From assembly GCA_023678885.1 (NCBI GenBank), contig CM042994.1, forward strand, positions 16,091,073-16,155,072: 64,000 bases of DNA, in the 5' to 3' direction. Shown here piece after piece: positions 22,301-34,140 of this stretch. The position numbers and the translations under genes are program-made. The stretch comes from Pogostemon cablin (lineage: Eukaryota > Streptophyta > Magnoliopsida > Lamiales > Lamiaceae). The notes beneath the pieces are model-generated. The model was not told the DNA's origin and searched no databases. It worked only from the letters and a program-made list of their open reading frames with translations. The first letter of the stretch is position 1; every line of letters starts with the position of its first letter.

Positions 22301-23414
22301 AAATATAATTTAATTTTATTATACATGACATCAACACTTTTTATTTAATTTATTAATAAAATATAATTTTTAAAATCATCTAATACATTTAAATTTGAGT
22401 TGTTATATACTAACTAATTTTAAAAAATTATTATATTATACGATATAATTTTATTAAGAAATATAATAATTTAAATAATTAAAAATAATCATATTATATA
22501 ATTAAAATATATTATTATTATAAATAAATTTATATGTATTAAAATTATTTTAAATAAATATAAATATATTTTTTCATACATTACTAATATTTTTATACGG
22601 AGTATAACATAATAAATATTTTACATAATAAACATTTTATTTATATGAGCAAATATGTTTTTCAACTTGTACAATATATAAATTGTTTAATAGTGTGTTA
22701 GTTTTTTTAATTATTTAAACTATATAAATATTACATATTTCATTTATATAAAATGTTATGTATTTAAAAATGTAATATGATAGTGTTAAATATTTCACAG
22801 TGTTACATAAAAGGTGTAATATATGAAAAATGATACTAATAAAATGTTATATATAAAAAAGTATAATCTAAAAAGTGTTATATTTATAATAGTGTTATTT
22901 AGAAATGTTACTTTTATAAAAATGTTACTTATTGATGTTGCATATAAACCAAGTGTTACATATTATTAAAATTTAAATAGTGTTACAATTAAGTGTTATA
23001 TATAATAAAGTGTTACTGTGAAGTGTAACATAACATCATTTATGTTGTAGTGATACTAAGGTATACCGTATCATACCTAAAATATAGGTATATATCGTCT
23101 TATATAGATAGTTTGGTATACAATTATGCACCTAAAATTTAGTATACCTATATAAAAACTATATAAAAAATTGAAAGATAACAATAAAACAAATCCTAAT
23201 AGATAATATATTCATAATAAAAAATATATATACGACAATTCACAAATGAACAAATTAACTAATAGTGTAAAACACTATAATTAAAATTTTAGTATTAACA
23301 AAAACATATTAAATGGTAAGAGTATTAACTATCTCTAACTCCAGCCATTCAAGAATGAATGTGATGATACCGCATACACAATTAAAATTTTTAAATATAT
23401 TTATTAAGATTATA

Positions 23415-23616
23415 CTCCCTCCGTCCACTTCTAAGGTGTCCATTTAACTATTTTTGGCGTCCGGTTCAAAGGTATCCATTTCTCTTATTTAATAAAAAGT
23501 ACACAATATGGCCCACCACTTCCATCTAATACAACTTCCCACTTTAAATATAATAATATTACTCCTTAATCCACGTGCAAAAAGCAAATGGACACCGTAG
23601 AATCGGACGGAGGGAG
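23415..23616. mobile_element. Second copy of the 202-bp Stowaway MITE family
   Basis: The ends are CTCCCTCCGTCCACTTCTAA and a matching inverted copy, with TA at 23413-23414 and 23617-23618. It shares body sequence with 22026-22228 but has better conserved termini. The two copies sit about 1.4 kb apart in the same hAT element. Confidence 0.9.
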
Positions 23617-24053
23617 TAATAATTATAATTATATATAATAATTATAATTCTCTTAAATAGTATCGATATATATTAATATATAATTATAATTATTTAAGAG
23701 TGATTAAATACGTGGTCAAGAAATATGATATGCCATACCACCCTCCGTATAGATATACGGTATACCGAAATATCGATAAGTAATAGATATACTATTTTCC
23801 CTTACCGAAATATTGGTATATCGAACTCTGGTATACCTAAAGTTTAGGTAAGGTAATGGTATGATTTTTTTATATCGAAACTTTCGGTAAGGTTTTGGAA
23901 AGATCAAAAATCTCCGGTATGCCATACCGCAAACCCCTAATCTTACCCATAGTCTGAAAAATTACAAGATAAATGAAACAAAATAAACCCTAGACGCGGG
24001 AGTCGTCGCTTCTTCCCCATCTTGAATCCTCCTCTCAGTTCTTCTCTTAATTC

Positions 24054-25450
24054 TATTGGATTGTCTATTAAAAGCCTAGCTTTAGTTTGAACAATGTTAT
24101 AACAATTTATTTGAAATGAAAATCATTGATCAAATGATTGCATCTTATAATTTATTTATATGTTCGATGCAATAGTCCACTTAGTTTATACTATAGATAA
24201 CACGTTGTGCGACAACACGCGGAAGATCATATTATCGGTTTCCTTATAAAGTATAAATAGAGGCTCACAACCTAGATAGACGGGGACTCTCTATCGGGAT
24301 GGTTGTAGTGCGATTTGGTATTAATTTGTCTTGACTATAGATCTAGAATCACATTAGTGCATCTTGTGTGTATTGAGCGGGACCGCATGAGATCATTCAA
24401 CTTATACTGACTATATACGAAAACTTGATCTCAGTTATTATGGATGTTCGTGCTCTTAATCCCTATACAATAACCTCGACACGTAAGGCAGTATGTATTT
24501 CTTTGATTCATCAATGAGTGAGTTTTGAATATTAAATCAATTAACTTGGTGAATTGGAAATTAGTATTGTCTCTATGGTGTGCTGTTGATTGTAGAAGGA
24601 ATCCGCGTCCGCTATAAGTTGATGATGTCCCCTTGAGGAGCTCATAAGGATTATCATGTAAACCCTGCAGGTGGATTTATTCCGGCATGATAATGAGGTT
24701 GAGTGGTACTACTCTCGGATGAGATATTAATTAATGGAGCTGTCAGTAACTTAATTAATTAATAGGCATTGTATATCTTAAACGCGGGGAGACTGTCGGA
24801 CTCATAATAAGAAGGAGCCCAAAATGTAATTTTGGGATTAGAACGGTAGTGCAGTAATAATATTTTAGTGGTATATATTATTATTATTGGACTTAAGCAT
24901 AAGCTTTGGGCTAAGGTTGAATACTTAAGCCCAATGGAGGCCCAACTCTAATTTTTCCTCCTGCTCCCTGCTGTAGCCTATATATAAGTCATCTCAACTA
25001 TCCGGAAACCCTAACTGAAAAGTAATTCATCCCTAACACTGTGAGGAGGGTGAGGGAACAGCAGATTCAGAAGATCTCGAAGATCGTCGCCCACACGACG
25101 TCGAGATTGGACTTGGGAATACAACAGAAATCAAGAGGTCGTTTGCTGCTGATGTCCGCCAACTTGTACAATTTTTATAAAATTGTACAGACCTCAGAAT
25201 AGGACGTGTGATATAATGCGAAAAGCCATGGAAGAGAGGATCATTTTGGCGTGTAGATCACTTGAATCGGAGATCATAAGTGAGAGTTATGCCCAAAACG
25301 GTGATGCTGCATAGGCTGCCGACGAGAATCCATCTTCTTCAACATACCCTGGTGAAAGGTAATACGTTTCTTATTTTCTTGCTTCCGCTGATTGTTAGAA
25401 ACGTATGAAACCCTAACCGTTCATGTTAATTAAACGATCGAACACCAACA
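24054..25450 (+). repeat. 5' LTR of the copia element
   Basis: This 1397-bp LTR aligns along its length with the 3' LTR. The expected TG start has changed to TA; the end is ...CCAACA. A segment of about 60 bp near 24776-24835 is absent from the 3' copy. Confidence 0.92.
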
Positions 25451-25452
25451 AT

Positions 25453-25464
25453 TGGTATCAGAGC
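25453..25464 (+). other. Primer-binding site, initiator methionine tRNA
   Basis: TGGTATCAGAGC lies two bases after the 5' LTR. It is complementary to the 3' end of plant initiator tRNA-Met, the standard primer of Ty1/copia elements. Confidence 0.95.
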
Positions 25465-26960
25465 TTCGATTTTGTGGTGAAGCATGAAACGTTTGGCTAG
25501 GATTTTTTGTGACATATGTGTAATTATGGTTCGTAGAACTTGTTTCTTGATGAACACCCTAATTGTACACATCTCACATGTCTACTGCATGACGACATGA
25601 TGAGGCTGGGTGTCGGCGGTGTTGAGCGGCGGTGGCAAGGTGGAGATTTGCAGTTGGTTTTTGGCTGTGGCGGTACACAATGGAGTACAGCGACTCACGT
25701 AAACTCGCTGCTTATGGCGCACAAGAGGTTATACCCTAGTGTCTTCACGGCGCAAGGCGGCTGGAGTTGGACGGCACGGCAATTGCTCGACCAGGATGTG
25801 CTGGCGGTAGGTGGCGTGACTATCAGAAAGCCGGATAGGCTGGTGCACGGGTGGTGATTTAGCGGCATAAGCTGCTGGGTTATTGCTATGTTGGGTGAGT
25901 CAATGGGTTTTGGACAGGCGTCGAGCTTGGCTGATACGTCAGCGGCGCGGGTGGTTCAACGGGGATCATCAAAATCCGTCAGCAGAAACCATGGCATGTA
26001 GTGCCGGCAGCATGAAGGCGTCAATTCCAGGTGGTTCTGGGCGCGCCAGGCATGGTTCCCATCGGGTCTGGTGGCGTTTCGGAGGAGTCAACCCAGCATT
26101 CAAGGTCGGGTCACTTTGAGGCCGGATCGAGTCTTATGGGGCTGGCTTTGAGGCATTACTAGGCGACTATACAGACTCACGGTGATGGCTTGACGTGTCA
26201 GCTGGAAGCAGACAGGCGATTAAGGTTTCTGCAGGGCCTGTTCGTGGTGGTTCTGATGAACAGCGTATGACGCAAGTCATCCATGGGCTGTACATGGCCG
26301 GTGTTGGTGGAGGCTTGCGCAATTACATGATTGGCGCGCCAGGTGGATGGCTTGGCCCACAAGGCAGCCTGTTATCAGGTGTGCAGATGGGCTGATAGCA
26401 CAGCAGTCATGGGTGCATGGCGAGATGGGATGCGCACACAAGGACAGACGGTATTCTGGGCATTAGGCGGCATTCCAGTCGAGTCTGCGTGATTTCCTGT
26501 CGAGTCGGCGTCGTGGCTGGACGGGTCAAGCTCTATTCCGAGCAAGTCTGTTGTTGCCCGACTCGAGTCGAGTTGATGACAAGCGACAGAGCTCAGGTCG
26601 AGCTACAGCTTGTGCAGGCGGGCATGGCATCGGGTGAGATGGCAGGCGGCATGCTGAAAGGCAACCGAGGCTACTAGAGTTGAGCCATACCATGTGACTC
26701 AGCTCGAGTCGAGTCATGTTCCAGGACGTGCAGGATGCTCGATGGTGCACGGTTGAGTCGGGCGGGCTGCGGGTGATTAATCTGGAGAAATTTTCTTGAA
26801 GACCGGCTTCTGATTTTCAGATAAGTTTTCTAGGCGCTGCCCCGAGCCCCGCGATCTGTCCAGGCAGGTCGATCCCTGTGACCTCACCAGAGAGGTCGAA
26901 CCTCGCATAGTCGCAGCTGCTCAATATTGTGCTTGGAGGCGAACAATCGAATTCGCTGAT
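25465..26960 (+). other. GC-rich leader region of the copia element without a gag frame
   Basis: This 1.5-kb stretch is visibly richer in G and C than the rest of the element. It holds several short frames (25540-25857, 25883-26119, 26195-26395, 26417-26677) with no gag or zinc-knuckle signature. GAGTCGAG-type words are frequent at 26470-26765 (for example CTCGAGTCGAGT at 26560 and 26703). Gag would normally be expected just after the primer-binding site. It could be an acquired segment, a long structured leader or a decayed gag. Confidence 0.55.
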
Positions 26961-27195
26961 ATATTACTGCTATAATTGATTTAACTATCTAATTATTGTT
27001 ATATATGTATGCATGTTCTCTATGATTTACTGTCTTATTTTTCGTAATAGGAGCATGATAGGTTGTGTATTTTATTATTGAATATTATATTCATGTAAAA
27101 ACCCTCGGTGTTAAATAACTAAGTGGGAGTGGGGATTGGTAATAAATCCCCGCGGCCTCCATTATTGGTTTGTAAGTGATGTGAGTAAACTTGAA

Positions 27196-27360
27196 TGTTG
27201 GCATAGACCTTCCGCCCCATCGGATGAGTTTATTCATGGATCACTGGTACGGGCTTCATTAAATAATTATTATTTGTAATGTGATGCACATGAACTTGCG
27301 TGTTGGCATAGACCTTCCTCCCATCGGATGAGTTTATATGCGGATCACTAGTACAAGCTT
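27196..27360 (+). repeat. Direct repeat of about 60 bp, 105-bp period, inside the copia element
   Basis: TGTTGGCATAGACCTTCC starts at 27196 and 27301. Each copy continues through CCCATCGGATGAGTTTAT and GGATCACT.GTAC. The spacing is exactly 105 bp. The role is unknown. Confidence 0.85.
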
Positions 27361-28199
27361 ATAATTGATGACTGTAGGAAGTTATCCGAGCATGTGTGTA
27401 CTTTTCCATCTGTAAGGCACATAAGCTTGTGCAATGGACTTGGGGACAAATAATGGTGTACACTTAGGTGTAAATAATAAGTATCCTCCCCATCGCAGTC
27501 ACTGCTTTTATTTGCATGGCTAAAGAGGAACCGACTATTAATTATTTTGTCATGAGGTTAGGTTGACAAATGAAATTAATGGTAAAACCTTCTCTTATAA
27601 ATATTCGGGTTTGTATACGTCCACACTATCGTGGCATGCAGACTCACGGTGCTTGAGATGTCGGTGAATTTTATTTTTATATTATTTTGAGGGAATCAAT
27701 ATAAATGGATAAATTCGAAGATTTGATCGGTGTATTAATTTATGATTCTCAGGATTTTCAAATGATTTATTTCACTTATTGTTTACTAAAAGAAATAATA
27801 TTTACTGGTCTAAAATTAGATCATTAGAAAAGAATCTTTGTTTTAATTCTTACAACTTAGGAAAATATATGTGTTCTCACTAAAGATGTCATATGATGCC
27901 TATTAAAGTCTCTAGTGGAGAGGTGAGAGGTTCATAGAAATATGATGGTCTCATGCGACTCTTAAGATACTTGAGAAAGTTAGAAAGGGAAGAGATCATG
28001 GATAACTTGATGAATGAATTGGAAATGTTTGGAGTGGAAATTGAAGGGGAAACCTAGATCAATTTATTCTTCTTAATTTTCCTGGATTTTTTTAGCAAGT
28101 TCTACCTTAAATACGAGAGATTGTATATGGTGGGGAACTTCTGACAAAACATGTGGCGAAGGAAAGCCAATTTCATCATGAAGTGAACAAGGTTAGAAT

Positions 28200-30540
28200 C
28201 TCATTCACTAGTTGTTGAAGCATGATTAGTAATAACATCTACTGACACATTGTGTGTAGATACCGGAGTCACTAAAGTGTGCAACTTTGATGATGAGATT
28301 ATTAAGTACATGGGTAAGCTACGGAAGTAGTGGTCGTTGCAGTGGGAGTTGTCATTTATCTTCTGATAGGAATAATCATTTGATTATGAGAAATTATCTT
28401 TACGTACATTTCATAGAAAGAATTTCATTTCGGTTTCTATGCATTTATGGATGGATACTCCATTTCAATTAAATGACATGGTCATAGTGATGAGGCATGG
28501 AGCTATAATCTGTTGTGGTACGTTAGTGGACAATTTGGATACTCTTAAATCATGTTTATCCCATGGATGCAATAAATTAAAATTAATAATGCGTCTTCTA
28601 ATCATAATAAGAAGAAGACTCTTATGAAAATGGTTAGATGGACGATGAGTTATTTGGAATTATTAAATTCATTTTATGGATATGCCCTAGAAACAGTAAT
28701 TCGTATGAATGTTTGTCTGTTTGTTGGATATCCTAGAAAAATGAAGGGTGATTTATTTAGTCCAAAAGATCGAAGGGTGATTGTTAACACAAACATTAGA
28801 TTTTTAGAAAAGGACTATGTAATAAATCACAAACCTATGTATAAGTTGTTCTAAAAGGTATGAGAATGGAAACACATAGTATAATATCAATTGTATAAGA
28901 GGATATAACACAAGGTAAACTGCATCGCGTGTCACATCTGATACAAAATTGCCTGTAGTGCCTTATCGTTGTAGGAGGGTTGTTTTACAACCCGAAAGAT
29001 ATATATTTTGGGAGAGCCGTGAGACTCGGTGCCTAGTAAACATGGAATTGACCCATGAATACGACAAAGCACTACATGATAGAAATGTGAAAACTTAGCA
29101 AAGTATAATGAAGTTTGAAATAGAATCTACGGATTCTAAATCAAATCTAGGAGCTTGTACGATGACTAAATGGTGTAAAAGCCATTGGAAGTGGTCATAC
29201 GAAATAAAAGAGGATCAAACGGTAAGACAAAAATCTTAGAAGCAAAGCTTGTTGCGAATAGGTATACTCATAAATAAAGGGTTCGATTATGAGAAAACCT
29301 GTTCGTCGGTACATATGCCTATGTTGATCTGGATTCTTTTATCTGTTGTTAATCATGTTGATTATGAGGAATAACAAATAAATGTCAAGACATCTTTTCT
29401 GATTGGAAGTCTTGAGGAAAACATCTATGTGAAGCAACCAGAGTGATTCATTGTAAAGGGCTAAGAGTATTTTGAGTGTAAGCTTAAAGGTATCCATCGA
29501 TGGACTAAAGCAAGGTTCAAGATCTTGGAACATCCGTTTTGATGAAGAAATCCAATTATATGGACTTAATCAATGCTCGGATGGTTCTTATGTATTGAAA
29601 AGAGTGACGGAAATGTGGTGGTATTTCTTGTACCGTACGTAGATAATATATTGCTTATTGGAGATAATGAAAGAGTATTGTCGGGCGTATGAGTATGGTT
29701 GATAAAGCAGTACGAATAAAGGACTTAAGAGAAGCGAAGTATATCCTTCCGATCATGGTGATCACAAGATAAGATATTATGCTTATCTCAAGCTTCATGG
29801 AATGATACAATCCTTACTCGTTTTAGCATGTGACTTTATCTAAGAAAATGTGTCTTATGACACAAAAGAAGATAAAGGTGATGAAGGCGGTTCCTTATGC
29901 TTTGGCGAATAAGAAAGCTTAATCTAAGGAATGCTATGCACGAGAACGGATATCTGTATTCCCAATGACATGGTCTATGTGTATCAAGGTAACTCGAAAT
30001 AAGAATGTTGAACTGTGGTAAGACATATATTTATGTACCTAAAAAGGACTAGAAATTATATGTGGACTTACCCGACAGATTCACTGCTTCTTATAGGTTA
30101 CATAGATTCGGATTTTTTAAATCAAATAGGGACGACAGTAAATCCACCTCTAGGTTATGTGTTTATTTTGGAAGTAGAGTCATAAAATGGAGGAGTGTTA
30201 TATAGAAATATATTTCGAACTCCGCCACGAAAAGATGATAAATTGGAGCCTCTGAGGTAGCCAAAATATCTGTATGACTCTAGAAACTTCGTGATGGACT
30301 TAGATGTAATTTTAAGTCTGCCCAAGATTATTACAATTTATTGTGATAATAATGATGCAGTTGCAAACTTGAAGGAATCACGAGCCTATAAGGCAATTAA
30401 ACACATAGAGCGCGAGTACCACCTATTACGAGAAATCGTATGGTGAGGGGAAGGTTGTTGTCGCTTAGATTGCATCGGATGATAACCTAGTAAATCCATT
30501 TACAAGGACCTTAAGGCAAGAGCTTTTGATGGTTAAGTAG
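28200..30540 (+). pseudogene. Ty1/copia pol remnant: protease, integrase tail, reverse transcriptase, RNase H
   Basis: Family landmarks appear in order, in shifting frames. A protease-like CRYRSH/CVDTG stretch lies near 28250. An integrase C-terminal piece is at 28624-28851 (VCLFVGYPRKMKGDLF, VNTNIRFLEKDYV). Reverse transcriptase pieces are SLEENIYVKQPE near 29410, NVVVFLVPYVDNILLIGD near 29620 (YVDN in place of the usual YVDD) and EAKYIL near 29735. The RNase H piece YCDNNDAVANLKES with KHIEREYHLLREIV is near 30340-30435. Stops are frequent, and the integrase core between protease and tail is largely missing. Confidence 0.85.
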
Positions 30541-30595
30541 TGGGAGTGGGAATCAGATGTGTGGCAGTAGACATGACAGCATAGTCTTTTAGTAT

Positions 30596-30606
30596 AAGTG
30601 GGAGAT
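30596..30606 (+). other. Polypurine tract of the copia element
   Basis: AAGTGGGAGAT directly precedes the 3' LTR start (TGTTGGATTG), the classical arrangement for plant copia elements. Confidence 0.88.
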
Positions 30607-31942
30607 TGTTGGATTGTATACTAAAAGTCTAGCATTAGTTTGAACAATGTTATAACGAATTATTTGAAATGAAAATCATTGATCAAATGATTGCGTCTTA
30701 TAATTTATTTATATGTACGATGAAATAGTTCACTTACTTTATACTATAGATAATATGTTGTGCGACAAGCGGAAGATCATATTATCGGTTTCCTTATAAA
30801 GTATAAATAGAGGCTCACAACAGAGATAGGCGAGGACTCTCTATCGAGATGGTTGTAGTGTGATTTGGTATTATTTTATCTTGACTATAGAATCACATTA
30901 GTGCACCTTGTGTGTATTGAACAGGACCGCATGAGATCGTTCAACTTATACTGACTATATAAGATAACTTGATCTCAGTTATTATGAATGTTCGTACTCT
31001 TAATCCCTATACAATAACTTCGACACGTAAGGCAGTATGTATTTCTTTGATTCATCAATGGGTGAGATTTATATATTAAATCAATTAACTCGGTGAGTTG
31101 GAAAATAGTATTGTCTCTATGGTGTGTTGTTGATTGTAGAAGAAATCTGTATCCGCTATAGGTTGATGATGTCCCCTTGAGGAGCTCATAAGGATTACCA
31201 TGTAAACCCTGCAGGTGGATTTATTCCGGCATGATAATGAGGTTGAGTGGTACTACTCTCGGATGAGATATTAATTAATGAAGTTGTCAGTAACTTAATT
31301 AATTAATGGGCATTGTATATTTTGGAATTAGAACAGTAGTGCAGTAATAATATTTTAGTGGTATATATTATTATTATTGGACTTAAGTATAAGCTTTGGG
31401 CTAAACTTGGATATTTAAGCCCAATGGAGGCCCAACTCTAATTTCTCCTCCTGGTCCCTGCTGTAGCCCATATATAAGTCATCTCAGCTGTCCGAAAAAC
31501 CTAACTGAAAAGTAATTTACGCCTAACATTGTGACGAGGGTGAGAGAACAGCAGATTAAGAAGATCTCGAAGATCGTCGCCCACACAACGTCGAGATTGG
31601 ACTTGGGAATACAACAGAAGATCAAGATGTCGTTTGCTGCTGCTGTCTGCCAACTTGTACAGTTTTTATAAAATTATACAGAACTCAGAACAGGACGTGT
31701 GATATACTGACGGAAATCCATGGAAGAGAGGATCGTTTTGGCGCATAGATCACTCGAATCGGAGATCATATGTGAGACTTAAGACCAAAACGGTGACGCT
31801 GCGTAGGCTGTCGGCGAGAATCCATCTTCTTCAACATATCCTGGTGAAAGGTAATGCGTTTCTTATTTTCTTGCTTTCGCTGATTGTTAGAAACGTATGG
31901 AACCCTAACCGTTCACGTTAACTAAATGATCGAATGCCAACA
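30607..31942 (+). repeat. 3' LTR of the copia element
   Basis: It starts with TGTTGGATTG and ends with ...GCCAACA, 1336 bp. Relative to the 5' LTR it lacks about 60 bp after 31320, apparently a deletion between short TGTA-type matches, and it differs by scattered substitutions. Confidence 0.92.
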
Positions 31943-32746
31943 AATTCAACAGACGAATCTTCACAGTGATGGATGGATGGAGAAAGAGATGTGGATGACG
32001 AAAGGTGTAGGGGGTGATCCCCCCTTGGAAGGTGGTAGTGATGTTGTGTTTCTGGATGTGAATTGTATTCCTTTTATACTTCCGACTCTTCCAATTGACC
32101 TTTGATAGGCTTTTTAGACAAAAATATGCAGATACATGCACTGAGGGTGTAAAACAGTACGAAATTTGACATCTCATACGTCTGTTCGAGCAAGGTTGGT
32201 TTGGTTGAACGGAGGTCGAACGGGTTCGACACCTGTACACTGAACAGACTTCGTACGCCGTTCGACCACCGTTCGACTAAAAAGGCTTGGTCGAACAGCC
32301 TTTTATTTGGTTGAATGGACTCCTATAGGGTAAGGACGGAAAGTCACGGAAGAGAAGATCATTTTTCACGCGAGAATCACCTCTATCGAAGTTCGGATGT
32401 GAAAGTTATGCTCAAACCGTAAGACTGCGCAATCACGCCCAGAAAGTCCGTTTGACCAGTCAAACGGCCATGTACTCGATCGAACGACATGTCGAATTCT
32501 TCTCCTCCAATTTTGAGCGCTTCTGTCCTATTTTCTTGCGAAAATAAGCTCAAACGATCTCAGTAGCACCTGATTCGTGTCTTTTCACTACATATCTCGA
32601 TTCGTTTCAATTTAATGCCAAATTATAAACCATTATCACATAAATCAGAGCTCAAATTACGTGAATTTTCACTCTCATCAATATTTCATCAGTCTCAATT
32701 TAATCTTTACATATTTCTAAAATATTAGTCGTTGGAAACAAAAATA

Positions 32747-33019
32747 CTCCCTCCGTCCCAACTTCAACTTCACGCTTTCCGTTTTGGTCCGTCCCAAATT
32801 CAATTTCACACTTCCATAAAAGGAAAAAACAACAAATTAATATCCCTCTAACATACTTTAATTTCAAATTTGTCATCACATTTTTAACACACATAACATA
32901 CTTTATCATTTATTTATTACCCAAAAATATCATATTACCCTCAAAAGTAAGTCAAAAAGTGACTTTTCTTAAACTCCGTATCTACAGTAAATGTGAACTT
33001 GAATTTGGGACGGAGTGAG
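32747..33019. mobile_element. Stowaway-like MITE, 273 bp
   Basis: TA (32745-32746), CTCCCTCCGTCCCAACTTCA at the left, GGGACGGAGTGAG at the right and TA (33020-33021) define the element. The body shares TAACACACATAA and ATTACCCTCAAAAGT-like stretches with the MITE in FC2 intron 4. Confidence 0.88.
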
Positions 33020-33517
33020 TATTAATCTGCTCGCAACGTTTTTTTTCCGGATATCGAAGCAAATTTTTATGTGTTCGCAGTATTTTCTTTTTCAAGTCCG
33101 AATATTAAAGCGCTTCACCCCTCGATTCTAGGTTTCACCGATAATACCGATTGCACTGCAAAATCTCAGTTTCTATATACCCCACAAACTTTCTCATAAT
33201 TTTCTTTCATTATATATTTAAAAGACTTTATCATATTTAAAAGGGTTAATTGCATGAAAAGTCTTGACATTTTCGTCAATTTTAAATTAGTCCAAACTTT
33301 TGAATATTTACAAATAAGTACCTAACTTTTAATCCGCATTGCAAATTGAGCCATCAGGCAGCAAGAGGCTGCCCGACTACTAACATGTCTCTTTTTCCAT
33401 TTCCACCTGTCATTAATAATAAAAACAAAACGTACGATTGTCAATTTAATAATGAATCAAGCTTCCAAAGAACTAATGTAACAATTGTTATTATTTCAAT
33501 ATGAGTCAAACTATATA

Positions 33518-33782
33518 CACTCCCTCCATTTCAGAAAAGATTGCACGCCTCTTTTCAATACGAAAAATAAGAAATTGATAACTTTTAGGGGTATTATAAT
33601 ATTTTTGATAATAAATAAATGATAAAATATGTTAAATGTAGTAAGTAAAGGTGGTTTTTTTATAAATAAAGTGTATGGGGGAAGGATGATTGTTTTTGAC
33701 TTTTTACTTTTTAAGGAATGTATAAACTTTTGTGAGACAATCCAAAATGAAAAGTGTGCAATCTTTCTTGGGACGGTGGGAG
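33518..33782. mobile_element. MITE nested in the foldback MULE
   Basis: CACTCCCTCCATTTCAGAAA at the left and its imperfect inverse (CTTGGGACGGTGGGAG) at the right are flanked by TA at 33516-33517 and 33783-33784. The body contains further inverted matches (GATTGCACGC / GTGTGCAATC). Confidence 0.82.
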
Positions 33783-33870
33783 TATACATGAGTAAATCTA
33801 GCTAAATTATTTGTAACTTCAGACTTGAAAAAAAAATTAAATAAAGAAATAAAGAAATTAAAAGTTTATT

Positions 33871-34140
33871 TTGTTCATTTTCTCCGTTCATCTTCTCCGC
33901 CGTTGCTACCGTAGTTCAGCATCGTACGACGCCGTCATTGTTCGTCTGTTCGCGAACAACCATCGATGCCTCGTGAACGTTGTTGTGCGAGCCCCAACCC
34001 GATTTATCAGCCGTCGACCGCCACACCACCAGCGACCGGCGTCACCACTTCTAGATTCGCTTCTGTGCGTCGATCGCCGCCGAAGTCGTGAATTCCACCA
34101 GCCGGAAAGCCCCATCACCATTCCAAAAAAACTCAAGTAA
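33871..34140 (+). other. GC-rich block inside the foldback MULE, possible captured gene fragment
   Basis: About 270 bp are GC-rich and rich in CG dinucleotides within an otherwise AT-rich element. The plus frame is open for 89 codons and the antisense frame for 76. The product is Arg/Pro/Ser-rich with no family signature I recognise. Pack-MULEs often carry GC-rich 5' gene pieces between their arms, so capture is a reasonable inference. Confidence 0.4.

Larger units (their letters stand above)
21736..23939. mobile_element. Non-autonomous hAT-superfamily element with 8-bp TSD
   Basis: The octamer ATCTTACC occurs immediately outside both ends (21728-21735 and 23940-23947). Ends read TAGGGCTGGGG at the left and, on the complementary strand, TAGGGGTTTGCGG at the right, matching the TAGGGNTGG-type termini and 8-bp duplications of hAT transposons. 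Both subterminal zones are packed with the palindrome GGTATACC (21764, 21951, 23060, 23759, 23830) and with ACCGAAAT-like words, plausible transposase-binding sites. No transposase frame is present, so mobility would need a partner in trans. Stowaway MITEs sit inside. Confidence 0.88.
24054..31942 (+). mobile_element. Complete Ty1/copia retrotransposon, decayed, nested in the solo LTR
   Basis: Two direct LTRs (24054-25450 and 30607-31942) bracket a 5.2-kb interior with a primer-binding site, pol remnants and a polypurine tract. The 5-bp duplication AATTC flanks it at 24049-24053 and 31943-31947. The insertion splits the Athila-type solo LTR. The LTRs have diverged by many point changes and a roughly 60-bp deletion in the 3' copy, so this is not a recent insertion. 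Pol is broken by many stops and much of the integrase is missing, so the element cannot move by itself. Confidence 0.93.
20842..32680 (-). repeat. Solo Athila-type LTR, minus strand, split by nested insertions
   Basis: Read on the minus strand, the LTR starts at 32680 (TGATGAGAGTGAAAATT) and ends at 20842 (CTCAACA). Its pieces align in order with the LTRs of the Athila-like element at 50257-58136. Shared landmarks are the 'GGGGGGATCACCCCC' and 'CCATCCATCACT...GAAGATTCGTCTG' blocks at 31948-32040, the block at 23950-24053, the 'ACACCATG...CTAGAGCCTTTTTGGTAGA' block near 21670-21700, and the terminal 'GATATCCTTAATACTTGGGGA' region near 20870. The 5-bp duplication ATATT flanks it at 20837-20841 and 32681-32685. 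No internal region is attached, so it is a solo LTR. Subtracting the copia and hAT inserts leaves about 1.73 kb. Confidence 0.88.

Noticed and set aside
25540..26677. Run of four Gly/Trp-rich frames in the copia leader
   Set aside because: No start context, no conserved motif and no homologous family recognised; they probably reflect GC-rich composition.
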